64,000 nt of DNA from Paramecium pentaurelia (Eukaryota > Ciliophora > Oligohymenophorea > Peniculida > Parameciidae): contig CAJJDO010000066.1 of NCBI GenBank assembly GCA_905183005.1, positions 1 through 64,000 on the forward strand. The letters run 5' to 3'. Positions 50,036 through 63,361 of the stretch are shown one piece after another. The position numbers and the translations under genes were made by a program. The notes under the pieces are model-generated. The model worked only from the letters and a program-made list of their open reading frames with translations. It searched no databases and was not told the DNA's origin. The stretch's first letter is position 1, and each line of letters begins with the position of its first letter.

Positions 50036-51006
50036 ATAATGATTACAATTACCTATTCCAATGCCTATTATTAAGAATCAAGCCAGCCAGACCATCCAAG
50101 TCAATTTTATAAGTAAAATTTAATAGAATCTTATTAATTTAAAAGATTAGATTTGAATAATCTTTATAATTTTATAATTGTTTTTCAGTATTATCAAATA
50201 TTTTTGTTTTGGTGCATCTTTTTATTTTTTTAAAGTAAACTTAAATTAATTTTAGGGAACATTTAGAAATGATATTTATTTAGAACTTTATTATTAATAA
50301 ATCCTTTCATAAGAATTTAAGAGGAAGGTTGTATTTCTTAATGTACAATACTGATCACCATTAATTAGAATGGATAATAATGATAAATTTTCTGATAATT
50401 CCATTGAGATTGTTCCCAATCATTTTTAGAAAAAGCTAAAAATTAAATAGAAGATAATTTTATTATATGCAGAAACAAACTAATTCTGATAATTATTATT
50501 GATATTCATTAAAAAATTAATATTTCTAAATAAAGCTTTTAATAAGGAAAAAATGGCGTTAAATGTTTATGAAAATTTAGGACTTAAAATGAAAACCAAT
50601 CCTTTGAGAAAATAATTGAAATTAGAGAAGGAAAATAATTAAATTATATATTTACTCTTACTTCAACCACCCTGTTCTATTAATGTTATAATTTGAAGAA
50701 AAATGAGTAATTGATATGCAGACTTTTTTTTTAATTTTTACTTTTATTAAACAGAAGAAGAGCTTCATGATTTATTCAGCATGATAGTTATACATGGGCA
50801 TAAATATTTTCATTCTTAATAAACTAATTATTGGACCGCATAGTTGCAATTATTTTAATTAATTAATATTTCTTAGAATAACTACAACATTTTTCATATA
50901 TCATCCAATTAATATGAAGTAATTTAGTATGAAAATAATTAAAAAATAAAATAACAACTTACAAAACATTTTCCAATAATTTTTATATATAAGCATATTT
51001 TATAAT
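50036..51006 (+). pseudogene. decayed unrecognised gene
   Basis: Plus-strand coding-like pieces: LQLPIPMPIIKNQASQTIQ (near 50045-50100); a frame from ATG 50370 (MDNNDKFSDNSIEIVPNH) that continues past an in-frame TGA near 50488 as KMALNVYENLGLKMKTNP; and EELHDLFSMIVIHGHKYF (near 50758-50815) running to a TAA-rich end near 51000. No family was recognised; frames change between pieces. Confidence 0.4.
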
Positions 51007-51251
51007 TAATCAAATTCAGAAATTTTTGGTTAAAATAGTTTCTTGACTTTTTTCTGTATATATTCGAAAATTATATCTGAGACCATACTAAAGAATAAAT
51101 AAGTAAAATTACAAATTAAATTTTTATAGAATTTTAATTACAAGAATAAGAAGGTATTTTTTAGGTTTTACCAATAGATACCTATTTTTAAATATTAATT
51201 TTTTAAATTTAAGATAATTTTTCCCTATATAAATTTATAAAATCATTCTCA

Positions 51252-54200
51252 TCAGAACATGAGGTATCCAAAAATAATTGTAGATAATCCAAGAATATAT
51301 CCTGAGTCAGTTGTTGTTTAATTATTTGTGTTATTTGTATTGTTATCTGTATTATTTGGTTAAACAACAGGTGCAGTGCAAACTCCGCATTTGCTTGTTG
51401 ATGCATTCCAAGTATATGTATATCCTGAAACCAAGAAGCAATCATTTGATGATAAAGTTGAAGGGTCTGCTGCTGTGCAAGCTCCACTGACAAGAGTACA
51501 AACTTGTTATGTCTTTTTATCCCAATTCAAAAATCTTGTGCAAGCTCCATTTGTGGCTTAGTTTGTAGCACAAGTGTGAGTGGCACATTTACTAGCAACT
51601 GCAGTTGCTCCAGTTCCTGATGCTGGTGTCCATGAACATCTATCCCTAGCAGCTTAACAAGCAACTTAATCATTATTAGCAGTGGTACAAGCTGTCATTA
51701 ATGCGCAAGTTCCAGTACCAGCAGCAGCTCCTGTAGCAGTTGATTAAGTGAATACACAAATTCCATCCAATCCACCTGAGTTACATGCTGTCTTAGTTGT
51801 ATAGGTTGAGCAGTTAGCTTTTGTTATGCAAGCAGTTCCATTTGAAACACAAGAAGACAAGGCTACTGAGCAAACATTGGTTGCTGTACCATTTTGAATA
51901 TCAGCACATGTAAGTAATCTACATTTAGCAGTGTTATTGTTTGTAGCAGATGCAAGTTCCCAATAACAAGCTCCATCAGATCCAACTGCTGTTGTGCAGG
52001 CAGTTTAAGTAGTGTATGATGAGCATGCTCCTTTGAGTAAACAAGTTGTACCATCTGATGTACATGTTGATAATTATGAAGAACATGTTGCATGAGTTGT
52101 TCCTGTCAAATCAGCACATGATTAATCTCTGCAACTATTTGCTGTTGTATCCCAAGTACAAATACCGGTTGAAGTAATAGCTCCAGATGTTAAAACAACT
52201 CCCTTATCGTTGAAATAACATCCTGCTTATGAAGTGTAAGATGAACAAGCACCTAATGCAATGCAACCAGTTGTTCCATTTGTTGTACATTTACTACTAG
52301 CAATTTGACAATCAGAATGAGTTGTATAGAAAGCATCAGCACAAGATGTATATGGTTTACAAACTTTTGGATCTGCAGAATTCAAAGCTGGGACTGATTA
52401 AATACAAGCTCCATCATATCCTGTTACACATCCACCATCTGTGTTAGTTTCAGAGCATAAAGTTATTCCAACACAATTAGATCCATTAGTTGTGCATTAG
52501 TTACTTATCCATTTGCATGAAGCATCAGAATTCCAAGACAAACTCTTACATGAAGTATATCTAAAGCAAGCTCCTTTAGATCCATCAGTGTTAACATAAT
52601 CATTAATCCACAAACATGGTCCATTTGTTCCTTCAATGCAAGCACTTCTAATTGTAGTTTATTCACAATTTTAAACTCTAGCACATTTTCCATTAGCTCC
52701 AGCAGTACATCCAGCTCTTTAAGCTTAGCATGCAGCATGAGTAGTTCCACTGAAATCTTGACAATCTTTATCTCTGCATTTATTTAATGCACTATCCCAA
52801 GCGCAGATTGTACCATTAAGAGCAGTTGTACAAGCAGCATCAACAGTAACAGCTGCACAAGTTGACTTAGTAACACATCCACCACCATTCTTTGTTGTGC
52901 AATTTGTGAAATAACCAGCACAGGCTGCTTCAGAAGTTAATGTAACAGGTGCTGTATTACATGTCTTTATTGTACAATATGCTTGATTGGAACCCACAGC
53001 TGGCATCCATTCACATTGTTGATTTGTTGATGAAGTAACACAACCAGCCTAGTTCTAAGCTTGGAAGCAAGTTCCTCTTGTTACACAATTTGTTCCATTT
53101 GTAGTACATGTACTTAATGCTTATTTGCATAGAGCATCTGTGGCAAAAGCAAAATCTTCACAAACCTTTGTCTTACATTTTACTGAATCTAAAGTACATC
53201 CAGCCAAATATGTATTACATTCATCAGCAGTTGCTGTTGCTTCTGGTGCATTTTCACAAGTTCTTGTAATACAGGCTGTTCCATTCCAATAACATGATTT
53301 ACCGTTCTTATCACTAACACATTGTTTTTCTGTCATAGTTTCGCATGTATCTGGTATATCAACACAACCTTATCCTGAGCTTGCAACTGTACATTTATTA
53401 TTGAAATAAGCTCTGCATTTATCGTTATCATCATAATCAGCAGTTGCAGGTGCAGTAGCGCATGACTTATCTGCACATTAAGTACCATTCCATCCACAAG
53501 CATCTCCAGAAGCATTGAATCTGCATTATTCTTAATGTATATAAGTTGAACATGCTGCTGTTTATTGGCAACCTCCTAAAACTGGTGCACCACCATTTGC
53601 ATCTGGTGTGGCAACAACTGTGCATTTTATTGTAGCTGTGGAAAAATAGGCATCACAATCAGTATGGGTTGCTGTTGCAGTTGGGGCAGTAGTGCATGAT
53701 TTATCTTAACATACTGCTTAGGCTAAATTTGTATTCCAAACGCATACACCTCCGCTTGCATTAGTTCTGCATTAATCCTCAATTTAATAAGAACTACATG
53801 CTCCTCTAGCCATACAACCAGAAGCAGCAGCTCCATTTGAAGCTCTAACTGTGCAAAGAAGTGTTGCATCAACTGCAACACATTCAGCATGAGTATCATA
53901 TGAAGTTGTGGCTTCAATATTGCCGCAATTTAAATCAACACATGTCTTATTAGTTGAATTCCAGAAGCATTTCTAATTGCTCGAATTGAATTTACATTAT
54001 TAACTTGATTTATATGTGGAACAAGCAGCTCTTGCTTAGCAGCCTCCTACTCTTGCAACAGTGCATGTTGATAAATATCCTATACATTCAGCATGTGAGT
54101 CAAAGTTTGTATCTGCTGCAGCTGTATCACAGGTCTTTTTGACACAAGATGTTCCTTAAACAACACATTCACCTTCAACTGCCCAAACGCATGCTGCTTG

Positions 54201-57200
54201 AGTCAAACCAGCGCATGTGGCTGGCAAAGTTACACATGCTGTAGGTGAAGAAGCTGCATTTGAAGTACAAGTACTCAACCAAGTATTACAAGCAGAATGG
54301 TCAAATGGAGTTGTTTTATTAGCACATGTTTTGGTTTAGCATCCTGTTGTGGATTATGCTATGCAACCAGTTTTAAATGTATTGCATTTTGTATCATCAA
54401 AACTAAATGATGCTCCTAATTTTATTGCTTCACAAGTAGTTGAAGCTGATATAGATTGACAGGCAGTATCACCACTATTTGCAGTACAATATCCTGCAGT
54501 AGATCTATAACAACTGGTCATTGTTGTGTATCCTGAACATTAAGATTGTATTGTTACACAACCGTTTCCATCTCTCCTTACACTACATGTATTACTATAA
54601 CCTTAACAAATGGTCCAAGTAAGATTTGATCCAGTAATTGCTTCGCATGTACTAAATGCTAAGCATGCAGTTCCAGCTATATTAGAGAGGCAAACTGAAT
54701 TATAAGCTTAACATGTTGAATGTGTTGCACCTGTTAATCCTGTGACAGTAGCACAATTAGCTGAAGTAATATCTACACAACCACCGGTACCACCACTAGC
54801 AGTAGCATCCCAAAAACATTTCAAACCATCAGTTCGTTAAGCACAAGTAGGGGCAGTTGTATAACTACTGCAAGTTGCTTATTATTAGAGGCATGCTGTT
54901 CCAGCAACATTAACCGTACAAGAAGTATGATATGCTTAACATGTTGAATGAGTTGCACTTGTTAATCCTGTTACAGTAGCACAATTAGAGGAAGTAATAT
55001 CTACGCAAGCACCACTACCACCACTAGCAGTACCATCCCAAAAACATTTCAAACCATCGGTTCGTAAAGCACAATCAGTGGTGGCTGTATAACTACTGCA
55101 TGCAGCTTATTACTCTTAACATTCTGTTCCAGCAACATTAACTGTGCAAGAAGTGTGATATGCTTAACATGTTGAATGAGTTGCACCTGTTAATCCTGTA
55201 ATAGAAGCACAATTAGCTGCAGCAAAATCTACACAAGCACCGCTACCTCCTGCAGCAGCAGAATCCCAAAAGCATCTGGAACCATCAGTTTTTCTAACAC
55301 AGTTGCCTGTTGCTGTGTAACTACTGCAAGCTGCTTATTACTCTAAACATGCTGTTCCACCAGCATTAACTGTGCAAGAAGTGTGATATGCTTAGCATGT
55401 TGAATGAGTTGCACTTGTTAAACTTGTAACAGAAGCACAATTGGCTGCGGCAAAATCTACGCAAGCACCGCTACCTCCTGCAGCTGCAGAATCCCAAAAG
55501 CATCTAGAACCATCAGTTTTTCTAACACAGTCACCTGTTACTGTGTAACCACTGCAAGCTGCTTATAATGTAATGCATGCTGTTCCAGCAACATTAACAG
55601 TACAAGTAGTATTATATCCTTAACATGTTGAGTGAGTTGCACTTGTTAATCCAGTTATAACAGTACAAGAAAATGTGCAGGTATCTGTTTCAGTAGCACT
55701 TACAGTATTAGTACAACCTACTTTAATTTATTAACATTAAGCTTAAGTTCCTTAAAAGGTTGAGCATGCACCTTAGAGAGATGTATTAGAAAAGCATTTA
55801 TTATAAGTGGATTTCCAAGTACAGTCGTCTGAATTGGCTGTTAAAGTTCTATAACATTAAGCTGATGTCACATAATCACTGCAATTAGCTGATCTTGCCA
55901 CACATCCTAATCCTCCAGTTTTGTAAACAACTGTGCAAGTTTCACTAGGTGTTGGATAATTTAAACACTCTGTATCTGAATCATATAAATTACTATCTGA
56001 TGCATCTAAACAAGTTGCATTTCTACAAGCAGACCCAGTCCATATACAATTTTTTGAATTAGATGTTATTTTACAATTTTCAGCTGATCCATAGGAAGTA
56101 CAAGCTGCTGCTAAAGCTTAACAAGTTGTTTTTGCATTATTTACTGTACATGTATTCAATACTCCTTAACAACCAGAGTGAGTAGTTAATGAAATGTTTG
56201 TACATGTTCTATCAACACAACTAGATCCATTCCAATAACAATCTCCATTTACTTTTGACCCAGTTAAACAATTTGTAGATGTCAAAGAAGAACAACTTGA
56301 TGGTTTTGGAATGCATCCATCTGCTGTGTTATTGGCAATACAAGTATTCAAATATCCAGAACAATTTGAAGAAGTAAAGGATACCAAGAATCCTGTGGTT
56401 GTTGTAATACTAGCAGTGGAACAAGATTTTTCAACACAAGCAGATGTAGCAGTATTCCACAAGCATGTTGGTAATCCTACTCTTGAGATTTCACAATTTT
56501 CAATTGATTTTCTAGCTGCACAAGTTGTTGGTAAGTCTTAGCAACCTGATATAGATCCATTGACTGGATTATTAGCAACACAACCTGATTTGTAACTATT
56601 GCAATCACTTGTTGTTGATGTTGTTCTTGGAGCAGTGGAACAAGCCTTATCTATACATTATGAACCATTCCAACCACAAGTTGGGTATGATTTTACTCCA
56701 TTTGTAACTTATAATCTAATATTACAAGCAGATTCTATTGTAATTGCTTCACATCTAAGGGGAAGTGGAACACATCCAGAACCAGTATTACTCAAAGTAC
56801 AACTTGAATCATATGTTTAGCAATCTGCATGAGTTGATGTGGTTGATGAAGCTAGTACACATTCTCTTTTATAGCATTTTCCTTTCCAAATACAGGCTTT
56901 ATTATTGTAATCTTTATCGCAAATAGCTTAGGCTAATGAGTTTTCGCATGTTTTATCAACACAACCTGCATTGGTTGAATTTACTGTACAAGTTGATAAA
57001 AAGGCAACGCATAAATCATGAGTATTATTAGTTGATGGGGCATTTGAACAAATTTTATCTTTGCAACTTGAACTTGCAGTATCATAGAAACAAGTGGCTC
57101 CAGATGAATTTTTAACACAAGCAGCTTCTAAGGTAATATTTGAACAAGTAGTATTTGTTACACATCCACCTCCAGTTTTAGTTATACAGTTATTTCCTGG

Positions 57201-58445
57201 TAAATATGCTTCACATGCATCATTAGTTGTCAATGTTGTAGGAGCATTTGCACAAGTTCTATTTTAGCATCCACCTCCTGTTTTTACTGTACAAGTTGAT
57301 AAGTATGATGTACACAAATCATGAGTATTATTAGTAGTTGGTGCATTTGCACATGTCTTTTCTTTGCATGTTGTATCCCAAATGCAATCAGTTCCAGAAG
57401 TATTTTTCACACAAGCTGCTTAGACATTTGCAGCTGAGCATGCTCCATTAGCAACACATCCTCCACCTGATTTAGTGATACATCCAGTCACAAATCCAGC
57501 ACAAGCTGAATTGGTTGTCATAGTAGTTGGTGCATTTGTACATGTCTTGTCTACACATGCAGTTCCAGTCCAATAGCAATCACCTCCTGAACTATTCTTA
57601 ATACAAGCAGCTTAGATAGTTGCAGCTGCACAAGTAGTTCTGGTAACACATCCTCCATTAGCTTTAGTTGTGCATGTTCCATCAGTTCTAAAGGTTTTGC
57701 AAGTTTCATCAGTAGTTAATGTTGCTGGTGCATTATCACAAATTCTGTCTTTACATGCTGCTCCATCCCAGTAACATGCTGTTGATCTTAATTTATTCCA
57801 AACACATTGAATTTCTAATGTTTAATCACTGCAATTATTTCCACTATCAACACATCCACCTCCAGTTTTTGTTGTACATGTTGATATCACATCTCTGCAT
57901 TCTTTATCAGTAGCAAATGTTGTTGGTAATTTATCACAAGTATTAGCATCTACACAAGTATTATTTGTTGTATCCCAATAACATAAGCTTCCTGCAGCAT
58001 TTTTGACACAAGGAAGTTGTTTCTTGTATGTGCTACAAGCATCAATTTCAACACAATGAGTTCCATCTGTAATACATCTATTACTAATTGCTTAACAATC
58101 AGAATCAAGTGTTTTAGCAAAAGCTGTACATCCTGTAAAGAATGTGCATTTTTTATCAACCCATGCACATGCAGCATAATTACCGCAATCTGTACATGGT
58201 TTGGCTTTTGGACAATCTGCTTCAGCAAAGGTATCACAATATGCAGCATAGGTCACTATTGGAGTGACTGGGGTTGTAGAAACAGCACAAACTTTCTTTG
58301 TACTGTCCCATGAGCACCCAAGTGAAGTATTTTTTAAACAATCTCCCTCTGATAACAATTATGCACATGTGCATGGTGTTATACTAAAAGTTTGACTTGT
58401 TGCTAAAGCTAGCAACAATGCAAATATGATGAATTATTTATTCAT
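51252..58445 (-). CDS. Paramecium-type cysteine-rich surface antigen, 2397 residues
   Basis: Single uninterrupted frame from ATG 58445-58443 to TGA 51254-51252 (7194 nt, no intron). An N-terminal signal peptide (MNKQFIIFALLLALATSQT) precedes about thirty cysteine-periodic modules rich in Thr, Ser, Ala and Asn (typical core TCSNAPTTLTT-x-CxxYxxxCTxxxGGGC). This is the organisation of ciliate immobilisation/surface antigens. The protein ends in a hydrophobic tail (GYILGLSTIIFGYLMF) after an Asn/Thr-rich spacer (PNNTDNNTNNTNN), the layout expected for GPI anchoring. A central block of four 76-residue repeats lies at 54711-55622. GC content is visibly higher than in the neighbours. In Paramecium such genes are expressed one at a time and coat the cell and cilia; regulation cannot be read here. 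Isolated position and size fit that family. Confidence 0.93.
54711..55622 (-). repeat. four 228-bp tandem repeats inside the surface antigen
   Basis: The landmark ACATGTTGAA (or one-base variants) recurs at 54711, 54939, 55167, 55395 and 55623, exactly 228 bp apart, giving four in-frame 76-residue units with closely similar sequence. Central tandem repeats are typical of Paramecium surface antigens. Confidence 0.9.
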
Positions 58446-59560
58446 TAAAAGTATTAAGTAATAACTAATAACATATTCAAGTTAAATACATGAATAAATC
58501 TAATTTATTTGCTTACTTTTAATACATATTAAATTTTTTTTTTTCAAGCATCAGAATTTGATTTAAGAAATAAATTACATCATTAATATTAATATTGATT
58601 ATTGTATTAGTACAAAAATTTTAGTAAGCCTCGGAGCCTGATCAATACAAATTTGAATGTTAATCTATGATGAGGTTAAAGATTTTTTGTAGATGTCCAT
58701 CTTTTCAGTTATATTTTAATTTTTGTTTTCAATGCTTATTATGGCACAAAGGCCTATTCAATTAGCTGAAATTAACCTTATTGATTTTTCAAGGATCTTT
58801 TTTATATAAAGTATGGGTATGAATGAAAAAAAGAATTGATGGAAACAAATAAAGAAAAAAAAAAATGAAAACATTCATTTAAATATACTTCTCTTAATTA
58901 AAAAGATGAGTTTTAGTGTTTTAGATCTATTCGCTTCTGGTAGCTTTATATTAATTGACTTTAACATAGCTCAAGAAAATTATTTAAATTCTATATACAA
59001 AAATATGGAAAATATATTTCTTTTCTTAAAACCTCTTTATTATTTTATTATATGCTAAAATATCAAAATCACAGAACACTAAGACTCTATATACTATAAT
59101 TTTATAAAGTAAAATGGTAAAGAAAAAAAATTAAATTGAAAAGATAGTAATACTTTTAGAAATTCTCATTGTCTGAGGTCTTATAAATCTTCTCAATGAA
59201 ATTAGATACTGATCTACATTGTATCTAATCTGAAAGAATCACTTATTGAATATCATAGATAACTAACATAAAAATTGAATTACACTAATAATTCCAGAAT
59301 AATCTAAAATTTATATAAAAACTTTACACTAATTCTAAAAAATGTTTGCCTTAATTATTTTCAAACTAAAATAGTTAGGATTAAGAATTGTATATTTTGA
59401 ATAACATTCCTATTAAATTCTCATAGATTTTTAATACTCATGATGTTCGCTTATACCAGTGAGAATTTTTATGAAAAAAATTATTCATTTGATAATCTGG
59501 ATTGCCATACTATTCATATTTTTAATAATAATATTTGGTTCCTTATTTACAAACTGATGA
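58446..59560. other. upstream flank of the surface antigen, no gene seen
   Basis: AT-rich, with no supported frame. It probably contains the promoter of the surface antigen, but no specific element can be named. Confidence 0.45.
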
Positions 59561-59850
59561 AAAAGAATTGAATTAAATATGAATTGATGAAATGATTTAA
59601 GCTGCTTATTCTATTTCTTGTTTGAATATGATATTTTAAAAATATTATATCAATTTATATGATCCTTTAAATATGATCTCAAACTATGCAAAAAAATAAA
59701 TCATAGCATTGGAATAGTTGGATATGCAAATGGAATTGATAACAGCAAAATCCGCTATACTGCGTTAGTGCATAGAATTGAAATAATAACAGTTTTAGTA
59801 TAATATAATAAAAATTATGATAATACATAAAAATTGGTAACTACTCGACA
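59561..59850 (+). pseudogene. short coding relic, unrecognised
   Basis: A plus-strand frame reads DEMIQAAYSISCLNMIFQKY and IIALEQLDMQMELITAKSAILR over about 80 codons, then degenerates. It is helical and coiled-coil-like, with no start codon in frame and no recognised family. Confidence 0.35.
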
Positions 59851-61120
59851 GCTAATTCAAGTATCAGCTTCAAGATTAGGTGAGAATATAAATAATTACA
59901 CCAAAACTAAATTTAGAATTAGAAAAAGCTCAAATTGATTCCTATACCCATTCTACTTTTTGTTTGATCAATTTTTTTAAGCTTATTTGCTTTTCCATTA
60001 AGCTTTCATTAAATTTCACATGTTTTTGGGAACATTTAATAAATATTCAAAATTTAGAGTACACCTTCAATATAATCATAATTTTGCAATCACAGCCAAA
60101 AAGCCGTTGCTATCTGGTAACTTATATTGATCTTTTATTTTTGGGGTTATTTCCAGCTAGATGAAACCAAAAAGACTTAGAAAATAAATCTTGCCAAAAA
60201 TAGTATAAATTAAAATACTTCACTATTTAATCAGATCGAAAGAATATATTTATAATTCTCATTTATTCCATCTATTCTCTGAAATAATATTAGGCTTGAA
60301 TTAATTAACTTATGTTATTTAAAAAAATAATTCGTTATCATATAATTAATATATGCACAACCTCTTTCTCTATATGTTAAAAAATTTGAGTTATATATCA
60401 TAAATATTAAGTTTCAAAATTCTAAAATACATTATATGTTAATATATTGAAAAATTATGTAATTACATAAATTTAAAATGCCATATATTTTCAATTAAAT
60501 TAATAATATAAAACATGTTTAATTAAACAAAAATAGATTTATTTGGTAAATAAATGAATAATTTTAGATACCTTAATATTTTCAATAAAATTATTGATAC
60601 TTTTAATATTTTATATGATTGTGGACAAGGATAAACAATAAAATTAAATAAAGTAAAAAATAAATGTGAGATAATCATTTATTTTTCAACTAATTATTTT
60701 ATTTTTTTGATTTATTATATATTTTTTATTAATTTGAGCTTTTTTAGTTGAATTTTTGAGAAAATTTACTTGTGTTTAGAAAATAATGTTCAATTTGATC
60801 AAATTTAATCTTTATTTTATGATATATTTTGAAATCCGCAAATAATATAAATAAATTCAATCTTTTTGTTAAGTAAGGTTCAGACTATATATTTATCCTT
60901 CATACTCTAAGTATCTCACAAAATTATATTGGATCAAAATAATTTATTAGATCATTTAAACCAACTTTTGCTAATTATCATAATAATTTGATTGTTGCAC
61001 TTGTTTTTTAAAGAAGTATTTAACATAAAGTATATTATTCTCTTAAACTAATGCTATTACGAACAAGTTCTTCTTCAATTTACTTAAAATTTAGTTTGCA
61101 TACTCTCATTTCTCTTTAAC
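59851..61120. other. AT-rich intergenic, nothing recognised
   Basis: No supported frame on either strand. Confidence 0.45.
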
Positions 61121-62240
61121 TCTTGTATCAATTATGAATAGCTTATAAAACCAATATATTTTATTTGAAATGATATTTTACTATAAATTTACATAATTTT
61201 AACGTCTAATGGTTAAAGAAATTAAGACCATTTTAATTTATTATGTTTGTAAAATAAAAGTGCTTACGATTCTTTTACACAATATTAAAATGAAATAAGT
61301 TTACATTTTCACCAAATTTTTTTTTTTTGAATGATTGATATGTTTATTAGTTATATACACTGATTAGTATAAGTAATTAGATGTACTAAAATATCTAATA
61401 TTCTTTGAGATCTTGCAATTTACCTATTTATTTTTTTTTAACAGAACTAACAACTTCAGAGGGTAATTATTGAAAGTAATTTATTCAAGTACTAAAAATT
61501 CGTTATTTTCAATTAAATTAACTAATTTAAAGGAAAAAAATGATTAATTATTGTAATATTAGATCTATTCAGTATTTAATCTAAATTTTTGATTAAACAA
61601 GAAATATTATAATTTAATATATGAAATTAGTTATTTATTTAGTTAATTTATTTTCTATATATTATCAATTTCATTCATTTTAATCAATTTTTATCTTATA
61701 AAGGTTCTCTTTTAGGTAATAGTAATTTGCGATTATTTGTAGGAGAACGAATTAAAAATATCTATTCTGATTATTTTTAAGTAGTTTATTAAGTTGTAAA
61801 GTGGGTTTAAGATGTTTTTGTTTTTTTTACAGTTGAATTTTGCAATAATTCCAATAGTTTTTGTTTTGGAATATTTTCATCATCATTTGAAGTATGTATC
61901 AATAATTAATCATATTTCACTTTTTTCTGTTAATTAATGTCATAGTGAATGCTTTAAGATCCATTTAACTAGGATGTTCCAATCATTTTCTCAATTTTAA
62001 GTTAAGAATTCTATTAAATCAAAACATCTTCAAAATTTGGCTTTTCATATGGAATAAATTAGATTGCCCTAATATTTCCAAATTAAAGATTTTTTTAAAA
62101 GTGTCCTTAAGAAGTTAAATGAATTTCATAAAATTTATAAAAAATTTCGAATCTTCTCTTACCTTAGATTTCCTATTGTATCAAATATCTATTTAAATCA
62201 TCTTTTACTAGTCTTCCATCTATATAATATTTTCTCTCTC
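61121..62240. repeat. 1120-bp duplicate, copy 1
   Basis: Apparently identical to 62242-63361 and ends exactly at the single N (62241). It contains a second copy of the 3' end of the macro-WWE gene (61684-62240). This looks like an unmerged contig overlap. Confidence 0.92.
61684..62240 (-). pseudogene. duplicated 3' end of the macro-WWE gene
   Basis: The last 185 codons of the gene at 62805-64000, including its TGA (61686-61684), repeated on the other side of the N. It begins abruptly at the N with no start codon. Almost certainly an assembly artefact rather than a real gene fragment. Confidence 0.85.
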
Positions 62241-62241
62241 N

Positions 62242-63361
62242 TCTTGTATCAATTATGAATAGCTTATAAAACCAATATATTTTATTTGAAATGATATTTT
62301 ACTATAAATTTACATAATTTTAACGTCTAATGGTTAAAGAAATTAAGACCATTTTAATTTATTATGTTTGTAAAATAAAAGTGCTTACGATTCTTTTACA
62401 CAATATTAAAATGAAATAAGTTTACATTTTCACCAAATTTTTTTTTTTTGAATGATTGATATGTTTATTAGTTATATACACTGATTAGTATAAGTAATTA
62501 GATGTACTAAAATATCTAATATTCTTTGAGATCTTGCAATTTACCTATTTATTTTTTTTTAACAGAACTAACAACTTCAGAGGGTAATTATTGAAAGTAA
62601 TTTATTCAAGTACTAAAAATTCGTTATTTTCAATTAAATTAACTAATTTAAAGGAAAAAAATGATTAATTATTGTAATATTAGATCTATTCAGTATTTAA
62701 TCTAAATTTTTGATTAAACAAGAAATATTATAATTTAATATATGAAATTAGTTATTTATTTAGTTAATTTATTTTCTATATATTATCAATTTCATTCATT
62801 TTAATCAATTTTTATCTTATAAAGGTTCTCTTTTAGGTAATAGTAATTTGCGATTATTTGTAGGAGAACGAATTAAAAATATCTATTCTGATTATTTTTA
62901 AGTAGTTTATTAAGTTGTAAAGTGGGTTTAAGATGTTTTTGTTTTTTTTACAGTTGAATTTTGCAATAATTCCAATAGTTTTTGTTTTGGAATATTTTCA
63001 TCATCATTTGAAGTATGTATCAATAATTAATCATATTTCACTTTTTTCTGTTAATTAATGTCATAGTGAATGCTTTAAGATCCATTTAACTAGGATGTTC
63101 CAATCATTTTCTCAATTTTAAGTTAAGAATTCTATTAAATCAAAACATCTTCAAAATTTGGCTTTTCATATGGAATAAATTAGATTGCCCTAATATTTCC
63201 AAATTAAAGATTTTTTTAAAAGTGTCCTTAAGAAGTTAAATGAATTTCATAAAATTTATAAAAAATTTCGAATCTTCTCTTACCTTAGATTTCCTATTGT
63301 ATCAAATATCTATTTAAATCATCTTTTACTAGTCTTCCATCTATATAATATTTTCTCTCTC
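62242..63361. repeat. 1120-bp duplicate, copy 2
   Basis: Begins at the first base after the N and extends into the body of the macro-WWE gene, then continues with unique sequence from 63362. Confidence 0.92.

Noticed and set aside
51376..51561. Plus-strand frames inside the surface antigen
   Set aside because: They are antisense shadows of the cysteine-rich repeats; the minus frame is continuous for 7194 nt with signal peptide and C-terminal anchor.
54711..55622. CRISPR-like or satellite array
   Set aside because: The 228-bp units are contiguous, in frame and part of the antigen coding sequence; no spacer structure.
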